This document shows positions 43,789 through 54,768 of a stretch of DNA of 64,000 nucleotides, piece by piece. The DNA comes from Aromatoleum toluvorans (GTDB lineage: Bacteria; Pseudomonadota; Gammaproteobacteria; Burkholderiales; Rhodocyclaceae). Under the pieces are notes generated by a model. The model was not told where the DNA came from. It did no database searches and worked only from the letters and a program-made list of their open reading frames with translations. How positions within the stretch are numbered: the stretch's first letter is position 1; each line of letters starts with the position of its first letter. Both the position numbers and the translations under genes were made by a program. The DNA lies in the NCBI RefSeq assembly GCF_012910905.1, contig NZ_WTVN01000017.1, forward strand, positions 1-64,000, given 5' to 3'.

Positions 43789-45129
43789 ATGTCCGATCAA
43801 GGCTTCTCCTTCACCTCCGACCGCCTGCAGGAAATCGCCAGCGACATCCTCAAGTTCGCCAGGAAGCGCGGTGCGTCGGCCTGCGAAACCGATGTCTCGG
43901 AAGGCTTCGGCCAGTCCGCGACGGTGCGCAAGGGCGAAGTCGACACGATCGAGTACAACCGCGACAAGGGCATCGGCGTCACGGTCTATCTCGGGCAGCA
44001 GCGCGGCCACGCGAGCACGTCGGATTTCTCGAAGGCGGCGTTGAAGGCGACCGTTGACGCAGCGGTGTCGATCGCGCGCTTCACCGCCCCCGACCCCTGC
44101 GCCGGGCTCGCCGACGCGTCCCTCATGGCGAAGGACTGCCCCGATCTCGACCTGCACCACCCGTGGCGCCCCGGCGTCGACGACGCGATCGCCGCCGCGC
44201 GCCGCTGCGAGGATGCCGCCTTCGCCGCCAGCCCGAAGATCACCAACTCGGAAGGCGCGAGCGTCTCGACGCAGGAGTCGCACTTCATCTCCGCCAACAG
44301 CAACGGCTTCATGGGCGGCTACGCCAGCTCGCGCCACAGCGTCTCGTGCTCGGTCATCGCCGGCGAAGGCGACGGCATGCAGCGCGAATACTGGTACGAC
44401 ACGCGCCGCGACGCCGCGGAGCTGATGTCGGCCGAATCGGTCGGCCAGCGCGCCGCCGAACGCGCGCTGGCCCGCCTCGGCGCGAAGAAGATCAAAACCT
44501 GCGAAGTGCCGGTGCTGTTCGAATCGTCGCTCGCCGTCGCGCTGATCGGCAACTTCGTCTACGCGGTGAGCGGCGGCTCGCTGTACCGCAAGTCCTCCTT
44601 CCTGCTCGACAGCCTCGGCCAGCCGGTCTTCTCGCCGCTCGTGAATATCTCCGAACGCCCGCACCTGCCCAAGGCCTTCGGCTCCAGCCCCTTCGACAGC
44701 GACGGCGTCGTCACGCGCGACCGCGAAGTCGTCACCGACGGCGTGCTGCAAGGCTACTTCCTGTCGACCTATTCCGCGCGCAAGCTCGGGCTGCAGACCA
44801 CCGGCAACGCCGGCGGCTCGCACAACCTCATCGTCAAGCCGGGCGACATGGACTTCGCCGCGCTGGTCAAGCACATGGACCGCGGCCTCGTCGTCACCGA
44901 GCTCCTCGGCCAGGGTGTCAATTACGTCACCGGCGACTACTCGCGCGGCGCCGCCGGCTTCTGGGTCGAGAAGGGCAAGATCAAGCACGCCGTCGAAGAG
45001 ATCACCATCGCCGGCAACCTGCGCGACATGTTCCGCAGCATCGTCGCCATCGGCAACGACGCCCTGCCGCGCGGAGCGAAACTCTGCGGCTCGGTCCTCA
45101 TCGAGCGCATGAAGATTGCCGGCAGTTGA
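43789..45129 (+). CDS. pmbA: metalloprotease PmbA (TldE)
   Basis: A 446-aa partner of TldD in the peptide-processing heterodimer. It has the TldE fold (ARKRGASACETDVSEGFGQS, VRKGEVDTIEYNRDKGIGVT, and the C-terminal GVNYVTGDYSRGAAGFWVEK block, then GAKLCGSVLIERMKIAG). As in other TldE proteins it lacks the HExxxH zinc site that TldD carries. The ATG at 43789 is used. It is 61 bp from the divergent darP. Confidence 0.95.
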   Translation: MSDQGFSFTSDRLQEIASDILKFARKRGASACETDVSEGFGQSATVRKGEVDTIEYNRDKGIGVTVYLGQQRGHASTSDFSKAALKATVDAAVSIARFTAPDPCAGLADASLMAKDCPDLDLHHPWRPGVDDAIAAARRCEDAAFAASPKITNSEGASVSTQESHFISANSNGFMGGYASSRHSVSCSVIAGEGDGMQREYWYDTRRDAAELMSAESVGQRAAERALARLGAKKIKTCEVPVLFESSLAVALIGNFVYAVSGGSLYRKSSFLLDSLGQPVFSPLVNISERPHLPKAFGSSPFDSDGVVTRDREVVTDGVLQGYFLSTYSARKLGLQTTGNAGGSHNLIVKPGDMDFAALVKHMDRGLVVTELLGQGVNYVTGDYSRGAAGFWVEKGKIKHAVEEITIAGNLRDMFRSIVAIGNDALPRGAKLCGSVLIERMKIAGS

Positions 45130-45195
45130 GCGGACCCCGCGGGCGGCGGATACGCGCACCAGGCATCCCTGCGCTTCACCCAGGAACATCGGACA

Positions 45196-45834
45196 ATGAA
45201 AACTCGCCTCTGCCTCGTCAGGCACGGAGAAACCTCCTGGAATGCCGAACAGCGGCTTCAGGGACATCTCGACATCCCCCTGAATCCCGTCGGCGAGGCA
45301 CAGGCCGCGGCCACCGCCGCCAGCCTCGCGACCGTGCATTTCGCCGCCGTCTACAGCAGCGACCTGCAACGGGCGCGCCAGACCGCGACCGCCATCACGC
45401 GCAACCGCGCCGCCGCCGTCGAATTCCACGATCGCCTGCGCGAGCGCAACTACGGCGCCTTCCAGGGTCTGACCTACTCCGAAGCCGAAACGCGTTTTCC
45501 CGACGACTATCGCCGCTTCAAGCAGCGCGACCCGCTCTTCACCTTTCCCGGGGGCGGCGAGAGCCTCGCCGAGTTCTCCGCCCGGGTCGCTGAAGCCCTC
45601 ACCGAACTCGCGAACAACCACGCTGGCGAACAGGTGCTCGTCGTCACGCATGGCGGCGTGCTCGACATCGTGCATCGCCTTGCCGCCGGCAAGGCACTCG
45701 ACGCCCCGCGCGACTTCACCATCCCGAACGCCGCCCTCAACTGGATCGAATACGACGGCGACACCTGGCACCTCGTGTCATGGGCCGAGCGCGGGCACCT
45801 CGAGGGCACCCGGGACGAACTTCCGAACGCCTGA
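45196..45834 (+). CDS. histidine phosphatase superfamily protein
   Basis: A 212-aa phosphoglycerate-mutase-like phosphatase with the RHGETSWN motif (H10) and the second catalytic His in VVTHGGVLDIVHRL. The E in LRERNYGAFQGL is the proton donor region. Sequence resembles GpmB and alpha-ribazole-phosphatase-like enzymes; the substrate is not clear. True glycolytic mutase is more probably the gpmA gene at 53 kb. Confidence 0.87.
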   Translation: MKTRLCLVRHGETSWNAEQRLQGHLDIPLNPVGEAQAAATAASLATVHFAAVYSSDLQRARQTATAITRNRAAAVEFHDRLRERNYGAFQGLTYSEAETRFPDDYRRFKQRDPLFTFPGGGESLAEFSARVAEALTELANNHAGEQVLVVTHGGVLDIVHRLAAGKALDAPRDFTIPNAALNWIEYDGDTWHLVSWAERGHLEGTRDELPNA

Positions 45835-45911
45835 CGCAGCACACCTGATCCGCGCCTGCACTGTTTGCGCGTGCTAATATTTCTTTTTAATCACCCCCTC
45901 GAGACCGTTTC

Positions 45912-47162
<1,251 letters not shown>

Positions 47163-47192
47163 TCCGCGGGCAGACAGGCCTGCGTGAACAAT

Positions 47193-47231
47193 CGGGGTGT
47201 GCCGTCCGCGAGCGGCACGCCCCGTTTTTTT
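47193..47231 (+). terminator. Rho-independent terminator of glyA
   Basis: A 12-bp stem (47193-47204 with 47213-47224, one G-U pair) followed by seven T at 47225-47231. Confidence 0.93.
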
Positions 47232-47261
47232 GTGTGAGTTGAAAAAGGGCCGACACACACC

Positions 47262-47771
47262 ATGAAGTGTCCGTTCTGTGGCGACCCGAACACCCAGGTC
47301 ACCGACACGCGCGAGAACGAGGACGGCGAGGTCGTCCGCCGCCGGCGCCGCTGTGCGCACTGCGACAAGCGCTTCACGACCTATGAGCGCATCGACCTCA
47401 AGATGCCGCACATCATCAAGCGCAACGGCATGCGCACGGAGTTCGACCACGACAAGCTCACGAGCAGCCTGAAGCTCGCGCTGCGCAAGCGCCCCGTCAC
47501 CCTCGATGCGCTCGAGGCCTCGGTCGACCGCATCGAGGCGAAGCTGCTGTCGATGGGCGAGACCGAAGTCCCCAGCGAGAAGATCGGCGAACTCGTGATG
47601 AAGGAGCTCAAGAAGCTCGACAAGGTCGCCTACATCCGCTTCGCATCGGTCTATCGCAATTTCGCCGACGTCGATGAGTTTTCCGAAGTGATCCGCGAGG
47701 TGCAGGCGCGCCCCAAGCGCGGACGCAAGGCCAACCCGGACGACACCGAGAATGACCTTTTCGGCAACTGA
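47262..47771 (+). CDS. nrdR: transcriptional repressor NrdR
   Basis: A 169-aa regulator of ribonucleotide reductase genes. A zinc ribbon (C3, C6, C31, C34: MKCPFC and CAHC) binds NrdR boxes, and an ATP-cone (about 48-138) senses ATP/dATP. Its length exceeds the usual 150 aa because of a basic C-terminal tail ([15 protein letters not shown]). The stop overlaps ribD by 20 bp. No NrdR box pair is evident immediately upstream. Confidence 0.96.
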   Translation: MKCPFCGDPNTQVTDTRENEDGEVVRRRRRCAHCDKRFTTYERIDLKMPHIIKRNGMRTEFDHDKLTSSLKLALRKRPVTLDALEASVDRIEAKLLSMGETEVPSEKIGELVMKELKKLDKVAYIRFASVYRNFADVDEFSEVIREVQARPKRGRKANPDDTENDLFGN

Positions 47772-48846
47772 TCACCGCGCGATGGCGCGTGCGCTGCAGC
47801 TCGCGGCACGCGGACTGGAAACCACCACGCCCAACCCGCGCGTCGGCTGCGTGCTGCTGCGCGAGGGAGAAATCGTCGGCGAAGGCTGGCACCGTCGCGC
47901 CGGCGAAGCGCATGCCGAAATCGAGGCATTGAAGATGGCCGGCGATGCCGCCCGCGGCGCGACCGCCTACGTGACGCTGGAACCCTGCGCCCATCACGGC
48001 CGCACCCCGCCCTGCGCCGAAGCGCTGATCCGCGCCGGCATCGCGCGCGTGGTCGCGGCCATGGAGGACCCCAACCCGCTCGTCGCCGGCCGCGGCATGG
48101 CGCTGCTGCGCGAAGCCGGCATCCCGGCGGCAAGCGGGCTGATGGCCGCCGAAGCGCACGAACTCAACATCGGCTTCGTCTCGCGCATGACGCGCGGCCG
48201 GCCGTGGCTGCGCCTGAAGGCGGCGAGCACCCTCGATGGCAAGACCGCGCTGAACAACGGCGTGAGCCAGTGGATCACCGGCGAAGCGGCACGCCGCGAC
48301 GGCCACCGCTGGCGCGCGCGCGCCTGCGCGGTGCTCACCGGCATCGGCACCGTGCGCGCCGACGACCCGCAACTCAACGTGCGGGCCGTACCCTGCGAAC
48401 GCCAGCCGCAACGCATCCTCATCGACGCGCAGCTCGACGTATCCCTCTCGGCGAAGATATTGCAGGACGGGAAATGCCTCGTCGCCGCGGCGGTCGCCGA
48501 CGAAGCGAAGGTGGCAGCCCTGGCCGCGCGCGGCGTCGAGGTCGTGGTGCTGCCCGACGCCGCCGGCAAGGTCGACCTGCCGGCGCTGATGCGCGAACTC
48601 GGGCGCCGCGGTTTCAACGAGATCCACGCCGAAGCCGGCTTCAGGCTCAACGGCGCGCTGCTGCGCGAAGGCTGCGTCGACGAGATCGTGCTCTACATGG
48701 CGCCGATGCTGACCGGGGATGCCGCGCAGGGCCTCTTCAACCTCCCCGAACTGAGCGCCCTCGACAAGGCCATACGCCTCGACCTGCGCGACGTGCAGCG
48801 CATCGGCGGCGACCTGCGGCTGATCGCGCGCCCCCTGCCGGCCTGA
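47752..48846 (+). CDS. ribD: bifunctional riboflavin biosynthesis deaminase/reductase
   Basis: A 364-aa enzyme for steps two and three of riboflavin synthesis. The deaminase domain (1-145) has HAEIEAL (H54, E56) and [11 protein letters not shown] (zinc C79, C88). The reductase domain (about 150-360) binds NADPH ([38 protein letters not shown]). The overlap with nrdR indicates coupled translation. Confidence 0.96.
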   Translation: MTFSATDHRAMARALQLAARGLETTTPNPRVGCVLLREGEIVGEGWHRRAGEAHAEIEALKMAGDAARGATAYVTLEPCAHHGRTPPCAEALIRAGIARVVAAMEDPNPLVAGRGMALLREAGIPAASGLMAAEAHELNIGFVSRMTRGRPWLRLKAASTLDGKTALNNGVSQWITGEAARRDGHRWRARACAVLTGIGTVRADDPQLNVRAVPCERQPQRILIDAQLDVSLSAKILQDGKCLVAAAVADEAKVAALAARGVEVVVLPDAAGKVDLPALMRELGRRGFNEIHAEAGFRLNGALLREGCVDEIVLYMAPMLTGDAAQGLFNLPELSALDKAIRLDLRDVQRIGGDLRLIARPLPA

Positions 48847-48862
48847 GCGGCTGGGCTCAGGC
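48841..48862. terminator. GC hairpin spanning both stop codons of convergent ribD and moeB
   Basis: GCCTGAGC (48841-48848) pairs with GCTCAGGC (48855-48862) across a 6-nt loop. The stems contain the TGA of ribD and the TGA (as TCA) of moeB. No U-tract. Confidence 0.45.
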
Positions 48863-49615
48863 TTCGCCCCGACTGCCGCACACCTCGCAGCCCGGATCGC
48901 GCCCGAGCGAGACGCTGCGCCATTCCATGCTCAGCCCGTCGAGCAGCAGCAGACGCCCGTCCAGCGTCGTTCCGCAGCCGACCAGCAGCTTCAGGGCTTC
49001 GGCCGCCTGCGTTGCACCGATGATGCCGGTCAGCGGCGCGAACACCCCCATCACCGCGCAGCGGATCTCCTCGATCTCCTGCCCTTCGGGGAACAGGCAG
49101 TGGTAGCACGGGCTTTCCGCCTGACGCAGATCGAAAACCGACACCTGGCCATCAAAACGGATCGCGGCACCGGACACCAGCGGCTTGCGATACCGCGCGC
49201 AAGCGCGGTTGATCGCGTGGCGAGTGGCAAAATTGTCGGAGCAGTCGAGCACCACGTCCGCCGCCGCCACCTGCGCATCGAGCGCCTCGCCCTCGAGCCG
49301 CCGGGCGAGCGTCTCCACGCGCGCAAACGGGTTCAGGCGCAACAGCGTGTCGCGACCCGATTCGACCTTCAGGCGCCCGACGCCTTCCGCGCTGTGCAGG
49401 ATCTGGCGCTGCAGGTTGGTGAGATCGACGGTGTCGTTGTCGCACAGGACCAGCGTGCCGACTCCCGCTGCGGCGAGGTACATCGCCGCGGGCGACCCCA
49501 GCCCGCCGGCGCCGACGACCAGAACACGCGCCGCCAGGATCGCCTCCTGGCCTTCGACGCCGATTTCGGGCAGCAGGATATGGCGGCTGTAGCGGAGCAG
49601 CTGATCGTCGTTCAT
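48857..49615 (-). CDS. moeB: molybdopterin-synthase adenylyltransferase / ThiF-family
   Basis: A 252-aa E1-like enzyme that adenylates the C-terminal glycine of MoaD (or ThiS). The nucleotide loop is GAGGLGSPAAMYLA (about 36-49), and an R/D pair is in NLQRQILH and DCSDNFATRH. The four zinc cysteines are CYHC and the C-terminal CEVC. No rhodanese domain is fused. MoeB is preferred because other Moco genes are close, but ThiF activity cannot be excluded. The ATG at 49615 gives MNDDQLLRYSRHILLPEIG. Confidence 0.9.
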   Translation of the reverse strand: MNDDQLLRYSRHILLPEIGVEGQEAILAARVLVVGAGGLGSPAAMYLAAAGVGTLVLCDNDTVDLTNLQRQILHSAEGVGRLKVESGRDTLLRLNPFARVETLARRLEGEALDAQVAAADVVLDCSDNFATRHAINRACARYRKPLVSGAAIRFDGQVSVFDLRQAESPCYHCLFPEGQEIEEIRCAVMGVFAPLTGIIGATQAAEALKLLVGCGTTLDGRLLLLDGLSMEWRSVSLGRDPGCEVCGSRGEA

Positions 49616-49679
49616 CGGCACAAAGATCCACACGATGCCGGGAACGGCGCCGGCATTTCACCGCCCGGTCGAACCGGGC

Positions 49680-50132
49680 TTACCTGTATTCACGGAATTC
49701 CGGCGGCGTGTCGTCGTGGTCGCCGTGGAGGTGGTACTCATACACCTTCACGTAGACCTCGTTCGACTGCTTGATCAGCCGCTCGGGCGACGCCACGTTG
49801 TGGCGCTGCGTTTCCTCGCAGAAGTAGACGACGGCGCGCACGAGCCTGGCGTACAGCGAGTTCTCGAGGTGGAAACCGGCGTCACGCAGCGCGTCTTCCA
49901 GCACCTCGAGCGAGAATTCGAGCACCGAATAGGAAACGACGATGGAATGTTCGCGCTCGCCATGCGGTGCCGCAGTCAGCCCCTTCAGCAGGCGCAGCGA
50001 TTGCAGCGCCTGCTGGACCTGTCGGGGGGGATACCCGGCGAAGCGGATTTCCCGCTCCTTGAGGAGACCCGCCGCCGCCACGGGGTGCTCATGATGGCGG
50101 CCGGCCAGTTTGTACGCGGTTTCACGGCGCAT
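49680..50132 (-). CDS. hypothetical protein, 150 aa
   Basis: Not recognised. The protein is soluble. A first half with alternating strand/helix pattern (IRFAGYPPRQVQQALQSLRL, then HSIVVSYSVLEFSLEVLEDALRDAG) resembles a ferredoxin-like alpha-beta fold, such as heavy-metal-associated domains, but lacks a CxxC. The second half is helical with ARLVRAVVYFCEETQRHNVA and ends charged. The ATG at 50132 follows GGGAGG. It lies between moeB and ctpA on the same strand, 64 and 34 bp away. Confidence 0.72.
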   Translation of the reverse strand: MRRETAYKLAGRHHEHPVAAAGLLKEREIRFAGYPPRQVQQALQSLRLLKGLTAAPHGEREHSIVVSYSVLEFSLEVLEDALRDAGFHLENSLYARLVRAVVYFCEETQRHNVASPERLIKQSNEVYVKVYEYHLHGDHDDTPPEFREYR

Positions 50133-50166
50133 CCCGGCCACCTCCCGTTTCTGTATTATCGACTCA

Positions 50167-51567
50167 TTATTTTTTATTCTGGACGATCTGCAGGCCCTTG
50201 AGAAGATTCAGCGCCTGGCCAAGCTGGTAGTCGTCCTTGCCGGCGAATTCGAAACGATGGGGCGACGCGGCCTCGTCGTCGCCGGCCGGCGCCTTGCTGC
50301 CTTCGCCCGCGGGTTGCTGCTGGGTCGCCGCCTTGGTCTTGCGCTCGGCATCCGGATCCTTGTCGTTGCCCAGATGCCCGTCGAGGTCGGCCTCGCGCAG
50401 GCGACGCGAGGAACCGTTCGCGCTCTCCTCTACGACGATATCCGGCTCGATGCCCTTGGCCTGGATCGAACGACCGCTCGGCGTGTAGTAACGCGCCGTC
50501 GTCAGCTTGATGGCGGTGTTGCTGTTGAGCGGCAGGATGGTCTGGACCGAGCCCTTGCCAAAGGTCTGCGTCCCCATCACCACCGCACGCTTGTGATCCT
50601 GCAGCGCACCGGCAACGATCTCGGAGGCCGACGCGGAACCGCCATTGACCAGCACCACCATCGGCAGCGTGCGAGCCCCCCCCGGCAGCGCCTTGAGGAA
50701 ATCATCGCGCGTGCCGCGCAGGTAATCCTCGGGGCTGGCGCGGTATTCGCGCTTCGCGTCCTCGGTACGGCCGTCCGTCGACACCACCAGCGTATTGGAC
50801 GGCAGGAAGGCCGCCGCCACGCCGACGGCACCATGCAGCAGGCCGCCCGGGTCGTTGCGCAGGTCGAGCACGAGGCCCTTGAGGCTGTTGCCCTTGGCCA
50901 TCTTGCCGAGGTGCTCGACCACCGCCTGCGCGGTGTTCTCCTGGAACTGTGCGACGCGCACGTAGCCATAGCCCGGCTCGACGACCTTCGACTTGACGCT
51001 CTGCACCTTGATCACTTCGCGGGTGAGCTTCAGCACGATGGGCTTCTGCTCGCCCTTGCGCGCGATGGTCAGCGTGATGTCGGTCTTCGGCTTGCCGCGC
51101 ATGCGCTTGACCGCGTCATTGAGGTTCATGCCCTTGACCGGCGTGTCGTCGAGCTTGACGATGAGGTCGCCCGCCTTGACGCCGGCACGATAGGCCGGCG
51201 TGTCCTCGATCGGCGAGATCACCTTGACGAAGCCGTCTTCCATGCCGACCTCGATGCCCAGCCCGCCGAACTCGCCGTGCGTGCCGACCTGCAGTTCCTT
51301 GTACGCTTCCGCGTCGAGATAGGCGGAGTGCGGATCGAGGCCGCTCAGCATGCCGCTGATGGCGTGATTGATGAGCTTCTTGTCCTCGACGGGTTCGACG
51401 TAACCCTGCTTGATCGCGTTGAAGACGTCGGCAAATGCACGCAGCTCTTCCACCGGCAGCGGTGCCTGCGCGGCCTTGTCGGCACTGGCGGAGAAATTGA
51501 GGCTGATCAGCACGCCGGCGACCACGCCGGTCATCACCAATCCTGCTTTCTGAAGCTTGTTGCGCAT
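50167..51567 (-). CDS. ctpA: C-terminal processing peptidase, S41 family
   Basis: A 466-aa exported serine protease. A signal anchor (about 8-28) precedes an N-terminal helical region, a PDZ domain (about 98-182, GEFGGLGIEVGMEDG and AGDLIVKLDDTPV) and the protease core. The catalytic Ser lies in GGSASASE (309-316) and the Lys is K338 in TFGKGS. A variable charged tail with Gln-rich stretch ends the protein. The start follows GGAG. It is coupled with envC: CtpA proteases cut cell-wall hydrolases or their regulators. Confidence 0.95.
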   Translation of the reverse strand: MRNKLQKAGLVMTGVVAGVLISLNFSASADKAAQAPLPVEELRAFADVFNAIKQGYVEPVEDKKLINHAISGMLSGLDPHSAYLDAEAYKELQVGTHGEFGGLGIEVGMEDGFVKVISPIEDTPAYRAGVKAGDLIVKLDDTPVKGMNLNDAVKRMRGKPKTDITLTIARKGEQKPIVLKLTREVIKVQSVKSKVVEPGYGYVRVAQFQENTAQAVVEHLGKMAKGNSLKGLVLDLRNDPGGLLHGAVGVAAAFLPSNTLVVSTDGRTEDAKREYRASPEDYLRGTRDDFLKALPGGARTLPMVVLVNGGSASASEIVAGALQDHKRAVVMGTQTFGKGSVQTILPLNSNTAIKLTTARYYTPSGRSIQAKGIEPDIVVEESANGSSRRLREADLDGHLGNDKDPDAERKTKAATQQQPAGEGSKAPAGDDEAASPHRFEFAGKDDYQLGQALNLLKGLQIVQNKK

Positions 51568-51611
51568 GAGCACTCCATCGAGGAAACATCGCCCGGCTCA
51601 CGCCGGAACAT

Positions 51612-53033
51612 CTAATTGACCTGCACCCACTTCAGCGGATCGAGCGGCTGACCCCGGTGTCGGATTTCAAAGTATAAACCCGAATCACTGCCGCCTCCGC
51701 TGGTGCCCACGCTGGCGATCGCGTCGCCGCCGGCGATGTTGTCGCCGAGCTGCTTCAACAGCGCATCGTTGTTGCCGTAGATGGTCAGGTAGTCGCCACC
51801 GTGGTCCACGATGATGAGGTTGCCATACCCGCGCAGCCAGTCCGAAAAGACCACCTCCCCCGCTGCCACGGCGCGCACCTGTGTCCCTCCCGCCGCCCGG
51901 ATGAAGACGCCGCGCCACGTCGTCCCGCCTTCCGCCCTTGGAGCGCCAAAGCGGCCGAGGAGTTCTCCGCGCACGGGAAATCTCATCTTCCCGCGCAGCT
52001 GCGCGAAGCTGACGCCCGTCGGAGTCGGCCCGGCGGACTGCCGGATCTCGCCGACGACGGGCTCGGAGCGGGCCTGGGCCGTCCGTGCCGGTTTGGCTTC
52101 GGCCGCGACAGCGGGAGAAACCGTGGTGTCGGCGCCCCCCGCCCCGCTCGCGCCGGGCACGCCGGGATCCCGCGCAGCACGCTCGCTCGCGGCCTGCTCC
52201 CGGGCCGCCTTTGCCCGCGCGGCCAGCTCGCGCGCCGCCTGCTCACGCGCAGCCTTCGCTGCCGCCGCAGCACGCGCCGCTTCGCGCTCGGCCGCACGAC
52301 GGGCGAGCACCGCGACGAGGCGCCCGAGGCGCTCCTGGTCCTGGCGCAAGGTCCGCTCCTCCTTGCGCTGGCTGCGCAGCTGTTCCGCGAGCCCGGCCAC
52401 GGCCTCCTTGCGCCGCACCTGCACCGCCTCCAGCTCCTTGCGCCGTACCTGCTGCTCCGCCTCGAGCGCGACAAGCCGGTCGCGCCGCGCCGCGATCGAC
52501 TCGCCCAGGCGCTTCTTTTCCTTGAGATCGGCGCGCAAAGTCTCGATCAGCTCGAGGCGCGCCTTGCCGAGGTATTCCAGATAATAAGCATCGCGTGCCA
52601 GCTGGTTCGGGTCGCGCGTCGACAGGAAGGGCGCAACACCGCCCGCCGCGCAATGCACGTAATGCTGCCTCAGCCACTCCGCCAGCTCCGACTGCCGGCT
52701 GCCGATGCGTTCCTCGACCGCCTGCCGCTCGGCCTCCAGCACGGCGAGGTTCTTCTCGGCCGCTGTCCGGTTGCCGGCGAGCTGCTGCAATTCGCGCTGG
52801 ACGCGGGAAACCGCGCGCTCGGCCTCGGCGAGTTCCTCCGACGCACTCGACCGCGACTCCTCGGTATCGGCGATTTCCTTCTGCAGATCGCGAATGCGTT
52901 GCCTGACCTCTTCAAGGTCGGAGCGCTTCTGCTCGACATCGCCGTTGTCCGCCGCCTGCGCAGCGAAGCCCGTCAGCAGAACGAGTGCGGCCAAGGCGTG
53001 ACGCAGGCAGCGCGGGCGCGGGATCTTCTTCAT
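51612..53033 (-). CDS. envC: murein hydrolase activator EnvC-like protein
   Basis: A 473-aa periplasmic protein. A signal peptide (about 1-28) precedes a long coiled coil (about 33-255), an Ala/Arg-rich linker (about 250-300) and a LytM domain (about 355-470). The LytM zinc site is degenerate: the usual HxxxD position reads TTWRGVFI and the HxH reads LYFEIRH. Such inactive LytM domains (EnvC, NlpD) activate amidases at the division septum rather than cut peptidoglycan. The order gpmA-envC-ctpA is conserved in proteobacteria. Confidence 0.92.
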   Translation of the reverse strand: MKKIPRPRCLRHALAALVLLTGFAAQAADNGDVEQKRSDLEEVRQRIRDLQKEIADTEESRSSASEELAEAERAVSRVQRELQQLAGNRTAAEKNLAVLEAERQAVEERIGSRQSELAEWLRQHYVHCAAGGVAPFLSTRDPNQLARDAYYLEYLGKARLELIETLRADLKEKKRLGESIAARRDRLVALEAEQQVRRKELEAVQVRRKEAVAGLAEQLRSQRKEERTLRQDQERLGRLVAVLARRAAEREAARAAAAAKAAREQAARELAARAKAAREQAASERAARDPGVPGASGAGGADTTVSPAVAAEAKPARTAQARSEPVVGEIRQSAGPTPTGVSFAQLRGKMRFPVRGELLGRFGAPRAEGGTTWRGVFIRAAGGTQVRAVAAGEVVFSDWLRGYGNLIIVDHGGDYLTIYGNNDALLKQLGDNIAGGDAIASVGTSGGGSDSGLYFEIRHRGQPLDPLKWVQVN

Positions 53034-53047
53034 CACGACCGCGACCG

Positions 53048-53797
53048 TCAGACCTTCGCCCGGCCCTGCCCGGCCACGGCAGCCTGGGCCGCGCGGATCG
53101 TGCCTTCGTCGGCGAGGTAGTAGCGCTTGATCGGACGCAGACTGGCGTCCAGCTCATACACCAGTGGCTGCCCGGTCGGGATGTCGAGGCCGACGACCTC
53201 CTCGTCCGGGATGCCGTCGAGGTACTTGACCAGGGCGCGCAGGCTGTTGCCGTGCGCCACGATCAGGATGCGGCGGCCCGCCAGGATCTGCGGCACGATC
53301 ACCGTCTCCCAGTACGGCACGAAGCGCGCCATGGTGTCCTTGAGGGATTCGGTGCGGGGAAACTGCGCGCGCGGCAAGCTTGCATAGCGCGGATCGTTCA
53401 GCGTGAGGCGCTCGTCGCCCTCGGCGAGCGCAGGCGGCGGGACGTCGTACGAACGGCGCCACGCGAGCACCTGCGCCTCGCCGAACTTCGCCGCCGTCTC
53501 GGCCTTGTCGAGCCCCTGCAGCGCACCATAGCTGCGCTCGTTCAGGCGCCACGAATGCTCCACCGGCAACCACAGCGCATCGAGCTCCTCGAGGACGATG
53601 TTGAGCGTCTTGCTGGCGCGCTTGAGCACCGAGGTGAAGGCGAGATCGAAAACCTGCCCCTCGCGCCTGAGCAGGCGACCGGCCTCGCGGGCTTCCTCGA
53701 CGCCCTTCCCGGTCAGATCCACATCGGCCCAGCCGGTAAAACGGTTCTCCTTGTTCCAGGTCGACTCGCCGTGACGAAGCAGAACGATTTTGTACAT
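53048..53797 (-). CDS. gpmA: 2,3-bisphosphoglycerate-dependent phosphoglycerate mutase
   Basis: A 249-aa glycolytic mutase. The catalytic H9 lies in [18 protein letters not shown], the second His is in [17 protein letters not shown], and the [14 protein letters not shown] block fixes the dPGM subfamily. Length and motifs match E. coli GpmA. It is first in gpmA-envC-ctpA and divergent from the ArsR gene. Confidence 0.97.
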   Translation of the reverse strand: MYKIVLLRHGESTWNKENRFTGWADVDLTGKGVEEAREAGRLLRREGQVFDLAFTSVLKRASKTLNIVLEELDALWLPVEHSWRLNERSYGALQGLDKAETAAKFGEAQVLAWRRSYDVPPPALAEGDERLTLNDPRYASLPRAQFPRTESLKDTMARFVPYWETVIVPQILAGRRILIVAHGNSLRALVKYLDGIPDEEVVGLDIPTGQPLVYELDASLRPIKRYYLADEGTIRAAQAAVAGQGRAKV

Positions 53798-53918
53798 GAA
53801 CGCTCAGAGGGTTTGATGAGTTGCACGAGGACCCACGGCCCCCTGACCGGCAACGTACGGACGCCCGGATCGGGCCTGCGGCGCACAAAGGCACCGATGG
53901 CACGCTTTTGCGGGCCGC

Positions 53919-53934
53919 GGTATTTTATACTACC
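53919..53934. promoter_or_regulatory. palindrome over the -10 of the ArsR gene
   Basis: GTAT-TTT-ATAC (53920-53930) lies within the larger GGTA...TACC repeat and overlaps the -10 hexamer TATACT (53926-53931). An ArsR-family repressor could block its own promoter here. The -35 is weak. Confidence 0.4.
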
Positions 53935-53959
53935 TGCCTGATCCGTACTTCCCGCCATC

Positions 53960-54289
53960 GTGGATACCAAGACCATCATCGACCTGATCGACAAGCACGA
54001 GCACATTGAAACCGCCGCGCGCGCGCTCAAGGCGATCGCTCATCCGTTGCGCCTGAAGATCCTGTGCGTGCTCGGCGAGAACGAGGTCTGTGTCCAGGAC
54101 ATCGTCGAAGCGGTCGGCACCTCGCAAAGCAACATTTCCCAGCATCTCGCCATCCTGCGCGACAAGGCCGTACTGCAGACCCGCAAGGACGCCAACCGCG
54201 TGTACTACCGCATCTGCGACCAGCGGACCCTGCAGCTCATCGCGCTGATGCGCGAAGTGTTCTGCAACGACACGCCCGGCCGGAACTGA
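53960..54289 (+). CDS. ArsR/SmtB-family regulator, possible persulfide sensor
   Basis: A 109-aa winged-helix repressor. The DNA-recognition part is TSQSNISQHLAILRDKAVL (about 55-73). It has four cysteines: C36, C44, C86 and C102. The classic metal site ELCVCDL reads EVCVQDI and so lacks one ligand. The spacing C36-C102 (66 residues) equals the distance between the sulfide-sensing cysteines of SqrR (41/107) and BigR (42/108), and the next gene is a rhodanese. Sensing of reactive sulfur is therefore a reasonable inference. The GTG start is used. Confidence 0.87.
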   Translation: MDTKTIIDLIDKHEHIETAARALKAIAHPLRLKILCVLGENEVCVQDIVEAVGTSQSNISQHLAILRDKAVLQTRKDANRVYYRICDQRTLQLIALMREVFCNDTPGRN

Positions 54290-54349
54290 TCGCCGGACAA
54301 GCGGCACCTCACCCTCCCCGGACAAGAAAAGCAATCGGAGCAAGACTAC

Positions 54350-54766
54350 GTGGAATTCCTGCAGCAAAACTGGTACTGGGCCGCGCTCGCGGCGGCGAGC
54401 GGCGCATGGCTGCTCTTTGACTTCGCGCGCAGCCAGGGCGACAAATCGCAGCTGTCGCCCGTCGAGGCGACCCTCCTGATCAACCGCGAGGACGCGCAGG
54501 TGCTCGACATCCGCGAGCAGGGCGAGTTCGCCGGCGGCCACATCCCGAACGCGCGCCACATTCCGCTCGGCGAGCTCGAACGGCGCAGCGGCGACCTGGA
54601 GAAATTCAAGGACCGCCCGATCATCCTGTGCTGCGCGACGGGCAACCGCTCCGCCACCGCCCTCGCCACCCTCAGGAAAGCAGGCTTCGAAAAGGTCTTC
54701 AACCTGCGCGGCGGCATCGCCGAATGGGAGAAGGCGGGCCAACCACTCAGCCGCAAGAGGAAATGA
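54350..54766 (+). CDS. membrane-anchored rhodanese-like protein
   Basis: A 138-aa protein. One N-terminal transmembrane helix (about 9-25) carries a rhodanese domain with the active-site loop C95-ATGNR (C94 is a second Cys beside it). The signature VLDIREQGEFAGGHIPNARH opens the domain. It transfers sulfane sulfur and probably faces the cytoplasm or periplasm near the membrane; topology cannot be settled from the weak flanking charges. The GTG start follows GGAG; its stop overlaps an ATG of grxC (ATGA). Confidence 0.9.
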   Translation: MEFLQQNWYWAALAAASGAWLLFDFARSQGDKSQLSPVEATLLINREDAQVLDIREQGEFAGGHIPNARHIPLGELERRSGDLEKFKDRPIILCCATGNRSATALATLRKAGFEKVFNLRGGIAEWEKAGQPLSRKRK

Positions 54767-54768
54767 CG

